This document shows positions 23,939 through 36,038 of a stretch of DNA of 64,000 nucleotides, one piece after another (the stretch's first letter is position 1; every line of letters starts with the position of its first letter). The notes beneath the pieces were generated by a model. It did not search any database, was not told the DNA's origin, and saw only the letters and a program-made list of their open reading frames with translations. The DNA is from Fragilaria radians (Eukaryota > Bacillariophyta > Fragilariophyceae > Fragilariales > Fragilariaceae), in contig CAAAJI010000044.1 of the NCBI GenBank assembly GCA_900642245.1, positions 88,461 to 152,460 on the forward strand, given 5' to 3'. A program made the position numbers and the translations under genes.

Positions 23939-24522
23939 ATGAAGGTCCTTGCTTTGTTCGTTGCTTTCTTCGGTGTTGCTACCGCATTCGCCCCCCCAGT
24001 CGTCAATGGACGTGCTGAATCTAGCCTCATGGCGGAGAAGAAATCATTTTTCCGCAGTGTCTTTGACATGGATCTTTATGCACCTGTATCTACCCAAAAC
24101 GAATACGGTGCACGCAAGAACAAGAACGTGAGTGAATCTATTTGTTGTATAATAATTATTTTTCATCGTGCAACTCAACTTTTATTCTTCACGACTTCCC
24201 TCTTCAACGATGAACAAACAAAATGATTCAGATTAAAGTTGGTCAAATCACCGAAAAATCCTACATCCCTGCTGGATTAACCAAGGCCCAATACGAGAAG
24301 GTCCGCGCCGAAGAACAAAAGAAGAAGGATGCCATCTACCAGAAGAATGTTGCCAAGGCTGGAAAATTCCTTGACTTTACACAATGGTACAAGGACCGTG
24401 GAACTGACATTTCAGATAAATGGATCAAATCTGCTACCCGAGGACACACAATGGCCAAGACCAAGTATGACTTCTCTGGAGCCAAGGATGAAGCCAAGAA
24501 GTTTGATGGTCTTAAGAAATAA
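23939..24522 (+). CDS. Small plastid-targeted protein, two exons
   Basis: Exon 1 is 23939-24127 and exon 2 is 24232-24522, with a 104-bp GT-AG intron in phase 0, giving 159 residues. The N-terminus is a signal peptide (MKVLALFVAFFGVATA) followed at once by FAPP. This is the diatom/heterokont plastid import signature, in which the signal peptide cleaves before Phe, so the protein should cross the four-membrane plastid envelope. The mature part contains 'FDMDLYAPVSTQNEYGARK', a basic Lys-rich stretch ('VRAEEQKKKDAIY') and a conserved-looking 'DFTQWYKDRGTDISDKW'. It has no membrane segment and no enzymatic motif. Codon use is strongly biased to well-used codons (GCC, AAG, ACC), suggesting high expression. 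Possibly a photosystem- or thylakoid-associated accessory protein; this is speculation. Confidence 0.85.
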
Positions 24523-24941
24523 AGTGCAGATAACTTTTGATTGTCTCAAAAAATACGAGACATGCAATGGCGTAGAAAGTATCAAATGCATTGTTGTTTG
24601 AGAAACTCGAGAATCTTCCCTGTTGAGAGGACTTTAGGCTAGGTAACATTCCTTATGGAAGTAAGATTAGTGTTTATTTCTCCCAAAACTCGTGTTGCAA
24701 TATCTTGCACAAGTTATTAGATTTTGAATTCGACGAATATCCTTCATGACAAGACTTTGACTTTCAGCTTAGTTGGGAAAAGTCGGTACTTATTTGTAGT
24801 ATGGAATTGTAGGTCTAGCATTAAAGACCGAATAATCGTGAGGATGCGTGATGCTAAGGAAAAAATATGGTAACAAAGTCATTGTTTCTTTGATGAATCG
24901 TAGTATTAAAAGATATTACTCCAAAGCCTAAAATGATTCCA
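24523..24941. other. Short convergent intergenic region
   Basis: Lies between the stop codons of two convergent genes. It should carry both 3' UTRs. No other feature is seen. Confidence 0.5.
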
Positions 24942-27020
24942 TTAGCATACATGATTTTCAATGAATTCTAGAAATCTAGATCCATAAAACTCGGGTGCGA
25001 CACAACTAATTGCCTGAGTATCATACCCCATCCATCCTTTTAATTGATTCTCAGCAACCTTCATGGCAGTCCATGGTTGAAGGAAATCAATGAGACCAAG
25101 ATAGTATATTGCCCTTTTGCCCCTCCTCTTTCCTTCGACCTTTGCCAGGGAGCCACCATCGACAACACATAGGCCGGCACCATAATAGGGAAGTGGACGA
25201 GTCAATATAGATGAAAGTGTACTATCTACTAGGGTCAATGTCCTTTCGGCCATGTAGAGAGCTGGTGCACTCATAATATGTAAGGGTGTCAAGAGGTATT
25301 GAGCCGTGGCATGGATACGAGGATATCGTTTCCTGGTGTGGGAGATGAACGCAGCTGCCGGTAATGGTGTCTCGTTCGTCGTCATTGTGTCCATATGAAC
25401 GACTCCGACGAGTAGGCTGTAGTCCATGACTTGACATTCGACTAGTAGCTTAACATCACGCCTTAGCTGTGACAATAAGGAGGATTTGAAGGTTGGACCA
25501 AACTGAAATCCAAATCCAGTGGATGACAGTCCAGATGATAATTCATCTTTCTTCAATTTGACCCATTCAACTTCTCTTGCCAAATCAAGATCTTTCAAGA
25601 CAGCATTATTTCCCTTGGATATTTTTTCTTCTTCGGAGCATTCTCTACCAACTGTAGATCCTTTCAGATCGTATCGTTCGGAAATAAAATGTGAACCTTC
25701 CGCCGGGAAGACTGAGTTCATGATTACGAATACATAATCAGTCTCTTTTCCTAATATTCCTGACAGCATAGATTTTTTTGACAACGACGTCGATGACGAT
25801 GATGAAAGTTTGACTGTATACATACCACAAAAGCGTGTGAGTAGCGATGTTCGTCCATATTGTTGCATATATTTATGATACTTGGGTAACATATTGAGTA
25901 AGGTTTTCGCTTCTGCTTTCTTGATTGTTTTGATCATATAGGCACCATCACGCGTGAAGAAGAATAATCCTCCGGAACGAGCTGCACCCTTGGAATTGCT
26001 TTGAAATGATATATAAGGACCTGCTTCCAAGAGAGAGAATTGAAAATCCATGGACGAAATACCAAATCTCGATCGAAGGTCAGCAAAAGTCTTTGGTGCA
26101 TATGCAGTAATAGTTGAATTGATAGTATCATTGGATACTCCTTGGAATTGCATTTCCATAGTCCGTTGTGTTTGATAATCCCAATACTCCAGTTCAGAAT
26201 CCTCCTCCAAGGGTTGTTGTTTCCCCCAGGAAAAGATTCGACGACGAGTCGCTGTTTTATCCCACTGGGTTGGCGATCGTAGTAGACTTTGCTTCCAAAG
26301 AAATGAACGGAGGAAAGCAGAGTTGAAGAATCTACCTTTTGACCTTGGTGGATATGAGAGTAGTAATCTTCGTGACTTGAAGACTCTCCAGGGAAACAAC
26401 AAGATTTCTGGAGAACGTAACAACTGAGCCGGAAAATTACGGAATGGACGGTAGATAGCTTTGGATTTCTTCCATAGAGTGGAATTCCAAAATGGTTTGT
26501 ACCAATTCGATACGTATCGAGGTACTATTATTCGTGGACGATGGGAATTGGATTTAGTTTGTATGTCAGGATGGTGATTCCCTTGTGTTTCTAGCGATGA
26601 TTCGTCACTATCGGGTGTAAAGTAATCATCGGTGGAAAATTGAAAGATTGTTTCATTGATAGTATCAGGGAATATTTCTTCGATATTTGGATCGGATTGT
26701 AGAAAATCTCGAATATCCGTTGTTGTGTTCCATAACGTAGCTGAATCTTCCAATTGAAGATTAATTTCTTTATATGGAAAGAGATTTGGAAACAAATCTA
26801 ATCGTACACCCTGTTGAAATGGATAACTAAGATCCCATACCTTGGATGCCAAGGAACGATTCTCCACATCCTCAGGACCCAAAATTAATGGCCCTTGCAT
26901 CAACCCAATACTTTCATGCTCTGCCAAGTATAGTGCTCGAGAACCAGCACGTAAAGTTGATACAAGAACTGAAGCATATGCCAATGTTGCCAATATGCCT
27001 TCAAACAACGTGTCCACCAT
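24942..27020 (-). CDS. Phosphatidylinositol phosphate kinase (PIPK family)
   Basis: Single exon, 692 residues. The C-terminal half (about 310-690) is a PIP kinase core. It has a Gly/Ser-rich nucleotide loop ('SNSKGAARSGGLFFF'), the ATP-binding Lys in 'AYMIKTIKK' (about 361-369), 'RYDLKGSTVGR' (449-459), the catalytic 'VMDYSLLVGV' (531-540) and 'YLGLIDFLQPW' (640-650) with the metal-binding Asp. These motifs phosphorylate a PtdIns phosphate, typically PI4P to PI(4,5)P2, at the cytosolic face of membranes. The N-terminal ~300 residues are unusual: a hydrophobic start ('GILATLAYASVLVSTL'), then an acidic and a basic low-complexity region with no recognised MORN or FYVE module. Between the MDYSLL block and the final block is an insert with 'HTRKRYPRIHATAQYL'. 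Product specificity cannot be told from the sequence. Confidence 0.88.
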   Translation of the reverse strand: MVDTLFEGILATLAYASVLVSTLRAGSRALYLAEHESIGLMQGPLILGPEDVENRSLASKVWDLSYPFQQGVRLDLFPNLFPYKEINLQLEDSATLWNTTTDIRDFLQSDPNIEEIFPDTINETIFQFSTDDYFTPDSDESSLETQGNHHPDIQTKSNSHRPRIIVPRYVSNWYKPFWNSTLWKKSKAIYRPFRNFPAQLLRSPEILLFPWRVFKSRRLLLSYPPRSKGRFFNSAFLRSFLWKQSLLRSPTQWDKTATRRRIFSWGKQQPLEEDSELEYWDYQTQRTMEMQFQGVSNDTINSTITAYAPKTFADLRSRFGISSMDFQFSLLEAGPYISFQSNSKGAARSGGLFFFTRDGAYMIKTIKKAEAKTLLNMLPKYHKYMQQYGRTSLLTRFCGMYTVKLSSSSSTSLSKKSMLSGILGKETDYVFVIMNSVFPAEGSHFISERYDLKGSTVGRECSEEEKISKGNNAVLKDLDLAREVEWVKLKKDELSSGLSSTGFGFQFGPTFKSSLLSQLRRDVKLLVECQVMDYSLLVGVVHMDTMTTNETPLPAAAFISHTRKRYPRIHATAQYLLTPLHIMSAPALYMAERTLTLVDSTLSSILTRPLPYYGAGLCVVDGGSLAKVEGKRRGKRAIYYLGLIDFLQPWTAMKVAENQLKGWMGYDTQAISCVAPEFYGSRFLEFIENHVC

Positions 27021-30000
27021 GACCTACCTTATGCTGCTCCTGTCGGCATTGGCTGTGTGTGTCACACCGTCTGGAAAGATGAGAGCCATCAAGTTTCCAG
27101 AGTGCTACTACAGTATTTCATCCAACAGTATCCTCGTATTCTTCATTTCAATACACACCCTACTATCATCACATACACGGAACAACCAGTATTGGAGAAA
27201 TCAAATAAAAACTAATTTCCTACTATTGTTGTCTTTGTGAATCTAACTTTCATCTCTATCATTCCAACACATGTTGAATACTATTTTGTGCTATTATTTA
27301 CAATTTGTGCCAATTTCTAAAATTGCAGCGTATAAAATTCAATGATTTTCAGAAAAATATTCAACTCCTATACCATGACAATACAATAAATTACCAATCC
27401 AACAACATCATATATCAAACAGCAAACGTACACAGCTTTTTTACTTTCCACAATCATAACAAAATAGGGTTCTATCGCGGATCTGGATTTATGGTGTTCA
27501 ATGAAATTGAGCATTTCATAATGATTAATGGTAATTTTGAAACAACCATGAACACATTTTAGACTTGATATTAATTGAGGGTATTTTTTCTGTGTTTAGC
27601 TAATTTCAAAGTTACCTTTGGATTCTGAAACAGGTGGCGAGTTCAATTTTGCTACTCGGCAATCCACAAACAACTTTTACCCATACTTATATTTAGGAAT
27701 ATTTACACTTGCAGTCACGTAGGCAGTAGTAGCAGCCAGATGCACTAATTTCATGTTTCTGACTAGGAATACCTTTCATATTCATAAACTCCATTACAGC
27801 ATTACTTGAAAGATATCATGCAGTGGATCTTCCAAACTTTCAAGGGGGGGGGGGGTCCTATATGCAGTTTATCCTGGCGAAAAACTCTAAATCCTAATTG
27901 ACTGTAGATTAAGGATAGTTGACAATTTTCTCTTTTCTGGTCATGAGACAATCTTAAGACAAGGTAATGGAAAAAAAAGATTTGAGGTAAAAAAGTTGTG
28001 GTACTTTATGTACTCAAATACATTCAATCATTGTAATATAAAGACTTCACTACATGCAATTGTATTATTCACATGCAAATGATTGAGTACAAGAAAACGT
28101 TTCACAGAATTACTAATGTTGATTAAATGGCATTTTACGACGGATATTAATCCTTATGTTTACAATTTCAAGGTGAAACTAAATTTATACATTCGATGTC
28201 ATGATAAGAGCATGTTACAATGCTTTGTCCTATTGTTTCGTATTTCGTGACAGATGCCTGAAGTAGATTTTCTGCTAGCTTATCTTACAGCATAGAGTAG
28301 TTAGCAGTTGGTGACCAATACAGCACCCACTAAGAAGGATGACCAAACATCATCTTCAACAAGAGTCTGATTGTGGAGCCTAATTGACCGCAAGCGGTCA
28401 AGTTTAGCACCAATGGAATATGACCGGATAAAACTGTAGCCTAATAATTCAATTTTGTCCACGCAGCTACCATCTTGGAATTTTGAGCTCATCTAAAAGT
28501 TGAGGATTACGAAAAATGCCGGACTGGCAAATTCATTGCAGTTGAGAAGGCGATGATGTGGTAAAGTAATGCCTTGATAGATGTCAGTTTGGCAAACATC
28601 TTTAATGAAAGTGACTATTTGCACAGAAATATGTTATCTATCAAGTCAGCCATTGGAAGCCTTAAAGTTAGGCTACTCTAAAAATGGCAATTGACATAGA
28701 GCAGCATAAAACCATTGCCACAACACTGTATTGACTTCCGCACCACAATGACATCATTGATTTTAATGATTCTCGTTCCATTTGCAAATGAAGCTTCCTT
28801 TTTTCAAGGTGTTTGAACGCTGCAATCATCTAGTCCTATTTCCTTCAATTTCTGGTCTTTTGTTGCCTAGGGAAACACGACTAGAATATGATAAATGACA
28901 ATGAAGATAATAAGTAAATACAATACATTTCATCTTGTGGGAGGTCTGTATAACCATTCTTCCATCAAAAGTTCAAACAAGTGTATCCAATACAGGGAAA
29001 GTCAGAGGTTAATCCGATTTGTGGGCTCTCCACTGAGAAATGTGTATGTCATATTGAGGGTTATCCTATGGGAAGAGTGTCTCATACGGAGTATATAACA
29101 TTTATTTTTTCTTCTAATCATTATAGTCCAGAGTTTTAACTAAAATCATTTATGTTTTATGATGGAAACATTGTAGCGCAACAGACATCACCTTGCTAGT
29201 TGCCGGAGTCTTTTCTGTACCCGATTTTTGTCCTGTTTATAATTATCAATTATGATTTAAATGAAAATAACTGAATATACTCTGATTACTTCGATTCTAA
29301 AATTCACAGAAAAAAGAATTTTGATGGGGGTGTGCAAAAAACCTGGTGCACAGTAAACGAAGCATCACGAACTATCGATAGTTAGTACAGATTCTTCTCA
29401 CGCAACACAGTAAAATGAATCTTCAATCTTGTCTTCTCTGTTCCTGGAGAGAAATCTTGATGGCAAAATGAGGGCTAATTTTCATCGCTTGGATTGTATA
29501 GCAAGATTCTTGAATAGTAACTAGAGTCAGATTTACAGAGATTAAGACAAAAAGGTATTTGTTTAGTTGAATTTGATAAAATTCAATTGCTGGAATGATA
29601 CCTGTAACGGAAAAGGAGGGGAATCTCCGGCACGGAAAGCTCACAAAGTATATATTCGTTGACTCGTTGAAATGTTTCTAAAGGTTACATTATAAAGATA
29701 TCAACAAGGATCCTATTTCTGACATGATTGCAAGAGTACGTCATGAGAGCCATTGTCTTATTTGAATAAGTCGCAGTTTGCAAACCCTGTAAGCAACGGA
29801 ATCATAATTTAAGCAGCGCTGGTTCACCTTTATACACGATTAGCAAAAGGACCATTAACTGAAATAGAAAATCAATCAAAGAAAGTGTCTTCTTTCAACT
29901 GTGAATGAGTTTTTCAAGATTTCTTTCGCTCAATGGACAGGAAAGCTAGTTATGGAATCGTGTCAAAGGGGAGTTTCAACCTTTCACCGGCTCTTCATTT

Positions 30001-30478
30001 CAAGCGAAAAGGAGAAGGTCAAGTTGGTGAAGCAAGACCATGTAAGTATGCTAAAGTTACCCTTGAGCTATCACGAATATGCTCTAATCGGCATAAATTA
30101 ACTTTGATAACTCGCAGCAGTGATTATGACTACAACTACAATGGAACATTCAAAGATACTAGTTACAACAAGCAACGTGTGCGATATTGATGAATGAGAT
30201 TCAAAGCCATACATTCAATGCATTTACTAAGATTTCAAATGAAGCAATGCCAACTCCCACCGAAGAACAAAAGAAGTAATGCTTCTGGGTACAACGCTTA
30301 TGGTCGACCAACAAGAAAAAGATAAGTTATTTATTCAACGAGTTCAATTTACCATTTGCACTTAAAAATTCAAATTTTGTGCCTTGTTTCCTCACTTGCT
30401 CATTATTTTTTCTCCGATGTCTCCGCTCTCCTTTTATACTTCATCTTCTCGACATCTTATTGATACTAGTCCGTCATG
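27021..30478. other. Long gene-poor stretch
   Basis: No gene can be supported. Small open stretches (26842-27240 plus, antisense to the kinase; 27305-27562 plus; 28301-28492 minus; 29423-29644 minus; 29901-30190 plus) have no recognisable features. A run of 12 consecutive G lies at 27844-27855. Confidence 0.5.
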
Positions 30479-30550
30479 TTGCAGCAGTAGTCAGATTGGC
30501 CAAGGCAATCAATCTTGCAGCAGTAGTCAGATTGGTCAAGGCAATCAATT
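30479..30550. repeat. Tandem duplication, 2 x 36 bp
   Basis: Copies 30479-30514 and 30515-30550 begin TTGCAGCAGTAGTCAGATTG and differ at two positions. Because the unit is a multiple of three, an overlapping plus-strand open frame (30379-30678) contains a repeated peptide 'AAVVRLAKAIN'/'AAVVRLVKAIN'. I see no other sign that this frame is a gene. Confidence 0.9.
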
Positions 30551-31660
30551 TTTCAGGATTAATGTATACTGATTTCGAAAACCACCTTCCTTTTCACCGA
30601 TACAAACATCAAGAAAAAATGAGGAGGCGAAGCAAGCACAAGTCAACGGCAACGGAAACGCGCTCTTTTCAAAATTAACTTGATTTCAGTAGAAACGAAT
30701 CCATCTCTACTAAGTTCATATCGAGAAATTCTGCAATTTTCCCTCTAGCAGCAATTGAGTGTACATGTCAATTGAAATCCCCAGTATCTAAGAGTAATTT
30801 GTTTGCTTGTGACCCGACGTTCATTATTTCAGAAAAGCATCTTGCCAAATTCCTCTGGAGAAAGTCACATGGTAAATAATTGTTATTGAAAGTTCCAGCC
30901 ATCCTCTGATTCTCCAGTTATCCTAAACGATTTGTGCAGATACACGATTTGAGATATAGAGAATGTGATTGCTTGAAAATGTTGACTAGGTGAAAGCCAT
31001 ACTGCAACTGCACTCGTTATCGCAGATTATAATCAAGAATAGTACGACGCTAATGCCTCTGAACGTACATTTTCCTCTCTAATTTCCTTGTCACTAAAAA
31101 GTTGTTCAAATGTTGCGTACACGTAACTCGCAACCATATTGCAGAAAAGTTTCTCTAGATACACATCAGTTTCGGAACCGATTGATTTTACTTAACGACA
31201 TGTTGTTTAATTAAAGTTGAGAATATATAATCTTCAGAACAAAGCGGGATTCACAATGATGTTATGTTACGAAAGAGGTAATCATTTCCTCCGATTAACA
31301 ATACCATTTCGAAACAGGCAATTTACACTACCTTATTCCCCATTAACTCTTCCTTCGAATTGATCGAGTTGGTGAAATCGTTAGCATGATTGACTTATAT
31401 TTTATCTGAATATCAGACAGATGATTTTGGATTTTCCTTCGATTTCAGGGCGTTCATTACTCAGAGGAAAAACAAAAGGTTAGTGTTTGCAGATCAATTC
31501 GGTATTCCTTTATCTCTGTCCATAGATACAGCCTAGTCAAATGATTGCTACACGATAGTCATACTTTCTAACTCCTGATGATTGTGAGAATATCGTTACT
31601 TGTATAGAGCAGCCTTTTTTATAATTTTTTTATTTCTAAATGTATGACTTCGCATAAGCA
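30551..31660. other. Intergenic stretch
   Basis: No gene or RNA gene recognised. It is the probable 3' flank of the GARP gene B. Confidence 0.45.
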
Positions 31661-33282
31661 TCAATGCTCCAACAAGAATTCAAATAGTTGGTCATCAATA
31701 ACCTCATTATTCCAGAATTCTTCTGAAATGGCATCGGATAAACCTCGTGGCCTTGTTGATTCTTCGTTTACGTGATCGCCACATTCCTTCAGCTCGTCAA
31801 CTGTCGAAGTAGTTTTATCTCGAGCATACTCATTCTCTAATTGATTAGAATGCACTTCTTGAGTGAAAACCCTATTTTCAGTTTTGTCCTCACCATAATA
31901 ACAACTATTGAACTCCCTTTCTTTTAAATCACGTAGTCTCCCTTGAAGTTTTTTCTGTGAGTTCATGTGCTGCCGTAACGTGTCTTGATACTCTGAAGTT
32001 CGTTGAAGGCTGCTTTCTACTTTCACGTCCTTCCGATGATCTTGAGCGTACGTAAGACGGGCTTTCTTATACACTGAATCTTGTTCTGGATCAAGTGACC
32101 CAGTGACAGGCATGTTTTCAAATCGTTCTATCCCCTTCTGTTCAAATGGTAGAGCTTGAATGTTAGGACTACTCGTATCTACAGGTCTTTGTGCCAATAA
32201 TTGCTGCCTAAGAGAGAAAAACAAACCCAGGAGATATCCAAGTGAATTTCCGATTGGAGATATTTTTTCTTCATCCGTTAGTTTGGGAATCAGAATTGTT
32301 AAATTTGGTTTACTTTTCGGCACTTCTCCTGTTTCAATCGGTAACTTTTCTTGTACCTTCACTTTTTCTTTTACTGTTGCTACTTCTTCTATTAATGAAT
32401 ATGAGCTTATAAAGCATGGAATCGCGATCTAGTGCAATAAAGATTCGTACCTATTGATTGATCAAGGTTGGGCTGAAATCCTTGTTTACTTTTCGACCTA
32501 TATAATTGATATTTTTGAAGATGATTCTTGATATCAGCCAGGGTGATTCCTTTTTTGTCTACCATAGTCTCAAATATGATAGAAGGAGAAGATTGTTTTA
32601 GTCCAATATCAAATATAGCCGACACGAAGTCGCTGTGTAAATCATCTGGCCAAATAAAGCGTTTCCCCCATCGGTCATCCGATGTTCCTTTCTTTCGACC
32701 CTTGGCATACTCTACAGTTGACCTCATGTTTTCGCGGACGGGAGTTCTAATTCTCGTTGGTCGTCCAACAATGTTTTTCGAAAACTCTGAATCCTCTATG
32801 GTCTTGAAAGAAATGGACTTTTTTTCATCATCATTAGATTTCGCAAATGTTTTCCTTGAATTAGAATCCAAGTGTGCTCGAGGAACACGATTTGACGATA
32901 AGCCATAGAAAGAGGCGGAAGGTTTTACATTTTGCTCAGGCTCACGAGAAGCATATTCCGAGCTAGCTTCAGTGTAAACAATTTTATTTTTCACTTGGTA
33001 AACAGTCAAAGCTGGTAATTCGGTTTCACCGAAGATTCGTTGTGAGGGAGATTGACGAACTCGATAATGCAATTCACTATTCTGATTTAGGCTTTGTCTG
33101 TAGGCACTTGTCGGATCTGTAATGCCGCCATTCAAAGATTGGATTTCACGATATGGCGCGGAATTGTTTGTCCTAGTTTTGCTTTGAATATTTTCATTGG
33201 ATTCCACGACGCTGTTTGTCGTATTGTCCATTCTGGTTATTGATTCGTTAGAATCTTGCTCCCATTTTATGATTGACTTCAT
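31661..33282 (-). CDS. GARP/Myb-like DNA-binding protein (paralogue B), two exons
   Basis: Exon 1 is 33282-32451, a 62-bp GT-AG intron lies at 32450-32389 and exon 2 is 32388-31661; the join is in phase 1 and gives 519 residues. Residues about 203-259 are a GARP domain: 'RWGKRFIWPDDLHSDF', 'AIFDIGLKQSSPSII', then 'ITLADIKNHLQKYQ'. Exon 2 opens with a Lys/Glu/Val-rich linker, then carries the block 'LTILIPKLTDEEKISP' and 'LGYLLGLFFSLRQQLLAQR', and ends 'EFWNNEVIDDQLFEFLLEH'. These match paralogue A at 13738-15252, which has no intron at this point. It is presumed to be a transcription factor. ATG 33282 is the first Met codon of the frame (the upstream in-frame TTG is not a start). Confidence 0.83.
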
Positions 33283-35203
33283 AGCTGCCAACAACTTCCT
33301 ATCTTATCTGCTCGAAAGTAAGCTGTTAATTGTGTATGTTTCTGCTCTGTTTAAACCGATATGTTACAGCTGAACCAATCTTACAACGAAAGGATGAATT
33401 CTTGTATAAATCAAGTCTTTAAATCTAGAAAAAGGACATATGTTTGTGAGTATCTTTTACACTTATTTTGATTGAGAAAACTATCAAGGATATCAACAAC
33501 TTCGATTTCACACATTGATTTGATCGATTTATTGAGGTCGTCTGCTTCGAATTCAAGCAACTTCATCCGATCAGAAACGGCTTTTTCTGAGATCAGAAGT
33601 GCTCTGAATGTTAAGCTGCAGATTTCTGTTGATATGGAGACAAGTGCCCCTTCACGAATATTTCGATTGGGTTGGGAGCCATTGTCTAATATCGAAAATT
33701 CGCTTTTGACAAGCTTTAAAGAGAACTATTATGCCCTCGATTAGAGGGGACGAAAACCATGGTTGCAACTCTGTGGCTTAACACATTACATCCCTATATC
33801 CATTTTGAAGTCCTATATTGAAACACTCACCATCCGAGTCTGAGCACCGTTAACGTTAGCTTTCTCAATTGCAAGATTCGTTATTTCTCAAAGGAATTGT
33901 ATATTTCAGTTCGAAGATTCACCCTTCTAGAAACGAAACCACATACGTAGATCGAGTAGATAAGACAAAGTGTCTTTGGAATTAAAAGAGTGTGCAGTAC
34001 CACAGTAGCAACTATACATTTATTTTTTTGGTTAGAAAACACTATTCATCCGTCCACATTTAAAGTGTAGACGTTCGAGATTTGTTTGGTGGAAACACAG
34101 CAAATAATAAGCTCGCTCATTCAAAGAGCCAAGATTCAACTGACATCTTGAATGGCATATTGATTCAATTTTCAAAACTGCAGCATTGAATACCGCCAAA
34201 GGTATCTAAGCGTGAATATAGCGAAGCGAAGGCTCTACTACAAAGAAAAACGAAGAGGAAAAATAGAGGGACAGAAAGCTATACACAAAACAAGGCATGC
34301 AGTTCTCATGAATATGCTTTCTAGTAAAAGGAGTTAGGACAAACTAAATTTGACTATGTGATGTCTTCTATGCCTATATTTGAAGGCAGCCTCAATTGTT
34401 CTGGTTTCCATCACTTTGCATTTGGATTATCTAAAGCAATCTTGGCACACTGTGTTCATATAATGCCTTTGTGCTTTATTTCAGTGATAATTTAAAATAA
34501 GAGTAATTTATGTAAGTTCAGGAACCTACATCTATTTAAGAACTTGTGAAATGTAAGACCGAGCATTCGACATAATTTTCATCCCCAAAGACGTCAGTGC
34601 TTACTTTCCTGCTGCTGAGCTCTTCAAACATCATTTTGGGTCAGCATTGAATGACATGAATGGGAAAGAAATCAATTATAAACGTTGAGTCTCAATTTGA
34701 CCAAGAAGTTTGTTCTAGGATAACCTTATAATCTTGACCACTTTATCCGTATATGATGGTGTAACCTTGGGTCTTAAATTGCGACTTACTATCATTGAAG
34801 AAACACAAAATATCGAGAATGAAAACATCGACCCTGAGAAAATTATAGCGATTATTTCTATGGCACATTTTTATGCCCTTAAAAGAGTTAAAAAATGAGG
34901 AACTGATCTTAAAGGCACTATACTTACCTAAACTGGACAATTGGTTTTCATCACTGATGATACATCTAGCATGAATTCAAGCATTCATGGGTATTGACTT
35001 TGAAAGTCAACGAACCGTAGGTTTTACAATTGCATTGAATAGTGATATCTTGATTTTACTTCAGCCCCCAAGTCCTGGAAACTTGATGAAGGAATGCTCA
35101 TTAGAGTAGATGGATGTAGACAAAATAATCTAATGCAACATCAAAAGATGAAGCCAACGTAGATTTGAGGAAGTATGCTAGGAGAGACAGAACTCTCTTT
35201 GTT
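33283..35203. other. Intergenic stretch upstream of GARP gene B
   Basis: Contains overlapping open frames on both strands at 33472-33744. The plus frame is 90 codons; the minus strand frame includes 'SDRMKLLEFEADDLNKSIK', which looks coiled-coil-like but lacks a good start. Either could be a small exon and neither is assigned. Nothing else is seen. Confidence 0.4.
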
Positions 35204-35879
35204 TCATAAAATCAAATTTCCAATCATTTGGTCTTTTGCTCGATTACCGTTTCCCTCAACATCGCCTTTAATTTTCAACGTCGTTATCAAATCTTTTCGA
35301 GGAACGAGACATAATTCATATCCGGGTTGATGATTCCGAGAGGGATCAGAAACACGGTCCCTACCTTGTGCGTCTGGTCGAGGAATCAGTAAAGCTGGTA
35401 TTATGCATTCAAACTTGCTAAAGAAGACGTTGGACATAAGCATATACATTGGCAGAATATGAGTGAAGATTGTTACTTTCACTACGACAAAAGCAGACGT
35501 GACGGTGGAATTTTAGGATAAAATAAACAAAGTTCTCTGCGTGAAAGTTTGCCACCATCTTAATGAGCTTTCTCCATCATTTGCATCGTTTAAAGCTTTA
35601 CAATTTTCTTTTCAAATTTTCTATCAGCACCAAACTCTGTAATCATATCGTAGCGTTCAATCATGCTGAGGAGAAAGATCAATTGAGATCTGAGGAACCA
35701 CATTGTAGCTGATACGATAAACTTCATTTCCTATATCATTCGATCTTTTCAGGAGACTTGAAAATGCAGAGAGATATAGGAGGTTTACGTTCCCCTTATA
35801 CATACAATTAGGAATCTGTCTAGTTGTAATGCTGTAACACTTGTGAATCTTCTCATCCATCATGTATATCAAGCGCTAG
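35204..35879 (-). pseudogene. Exon-like fragments of an unrecognised gene
   Basis: Several protein-like stretches lie in order on the minus strand. 35879-35657, after a pyrimidine-rich TCTGCCTAG acceptor, contains 'MMDEKIHKCYSITTRQIPN' and 'GNEVYRISYNVVPQISIDLS'. A frame over 35667-35590 reads 'ERYDMITEFGADRKFEKKI'. After an acceptor TTCTTTAG, 35417-35204 reads 'PALLIPRPDAQGRDRVSD' and 'YELCLVPRKDLITTL'. The pieces look like exons of one gene, but I could not find a set of donors that joins them cleanly. It may be a decayed or incompletely resolved spliced gene. Function unknown. Confidence 0.3.
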
Positions 35880-36038
35880 GCAGAAAGAAAATGTGACATT
35901 TGTTAACTGAGAAATAAGATTTTATTCCTGTGCCGCCAATGCTAGGCACGTTATCCTTCTAAAAGAAAAAAAATCTGAAAAACAAGGGATGGAAGTTGAG
36001 AAAAAGGAAGAAAGAGTGAATGATATGATTATTGTACA

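Noticed and set aside
27844..27855. Run of 12 G
   Set aside because: A simple homopolymer in non-coding DNA. There are no further G-runs spaced to form a G-quadruplex, and its length is also prone to sequencing error.
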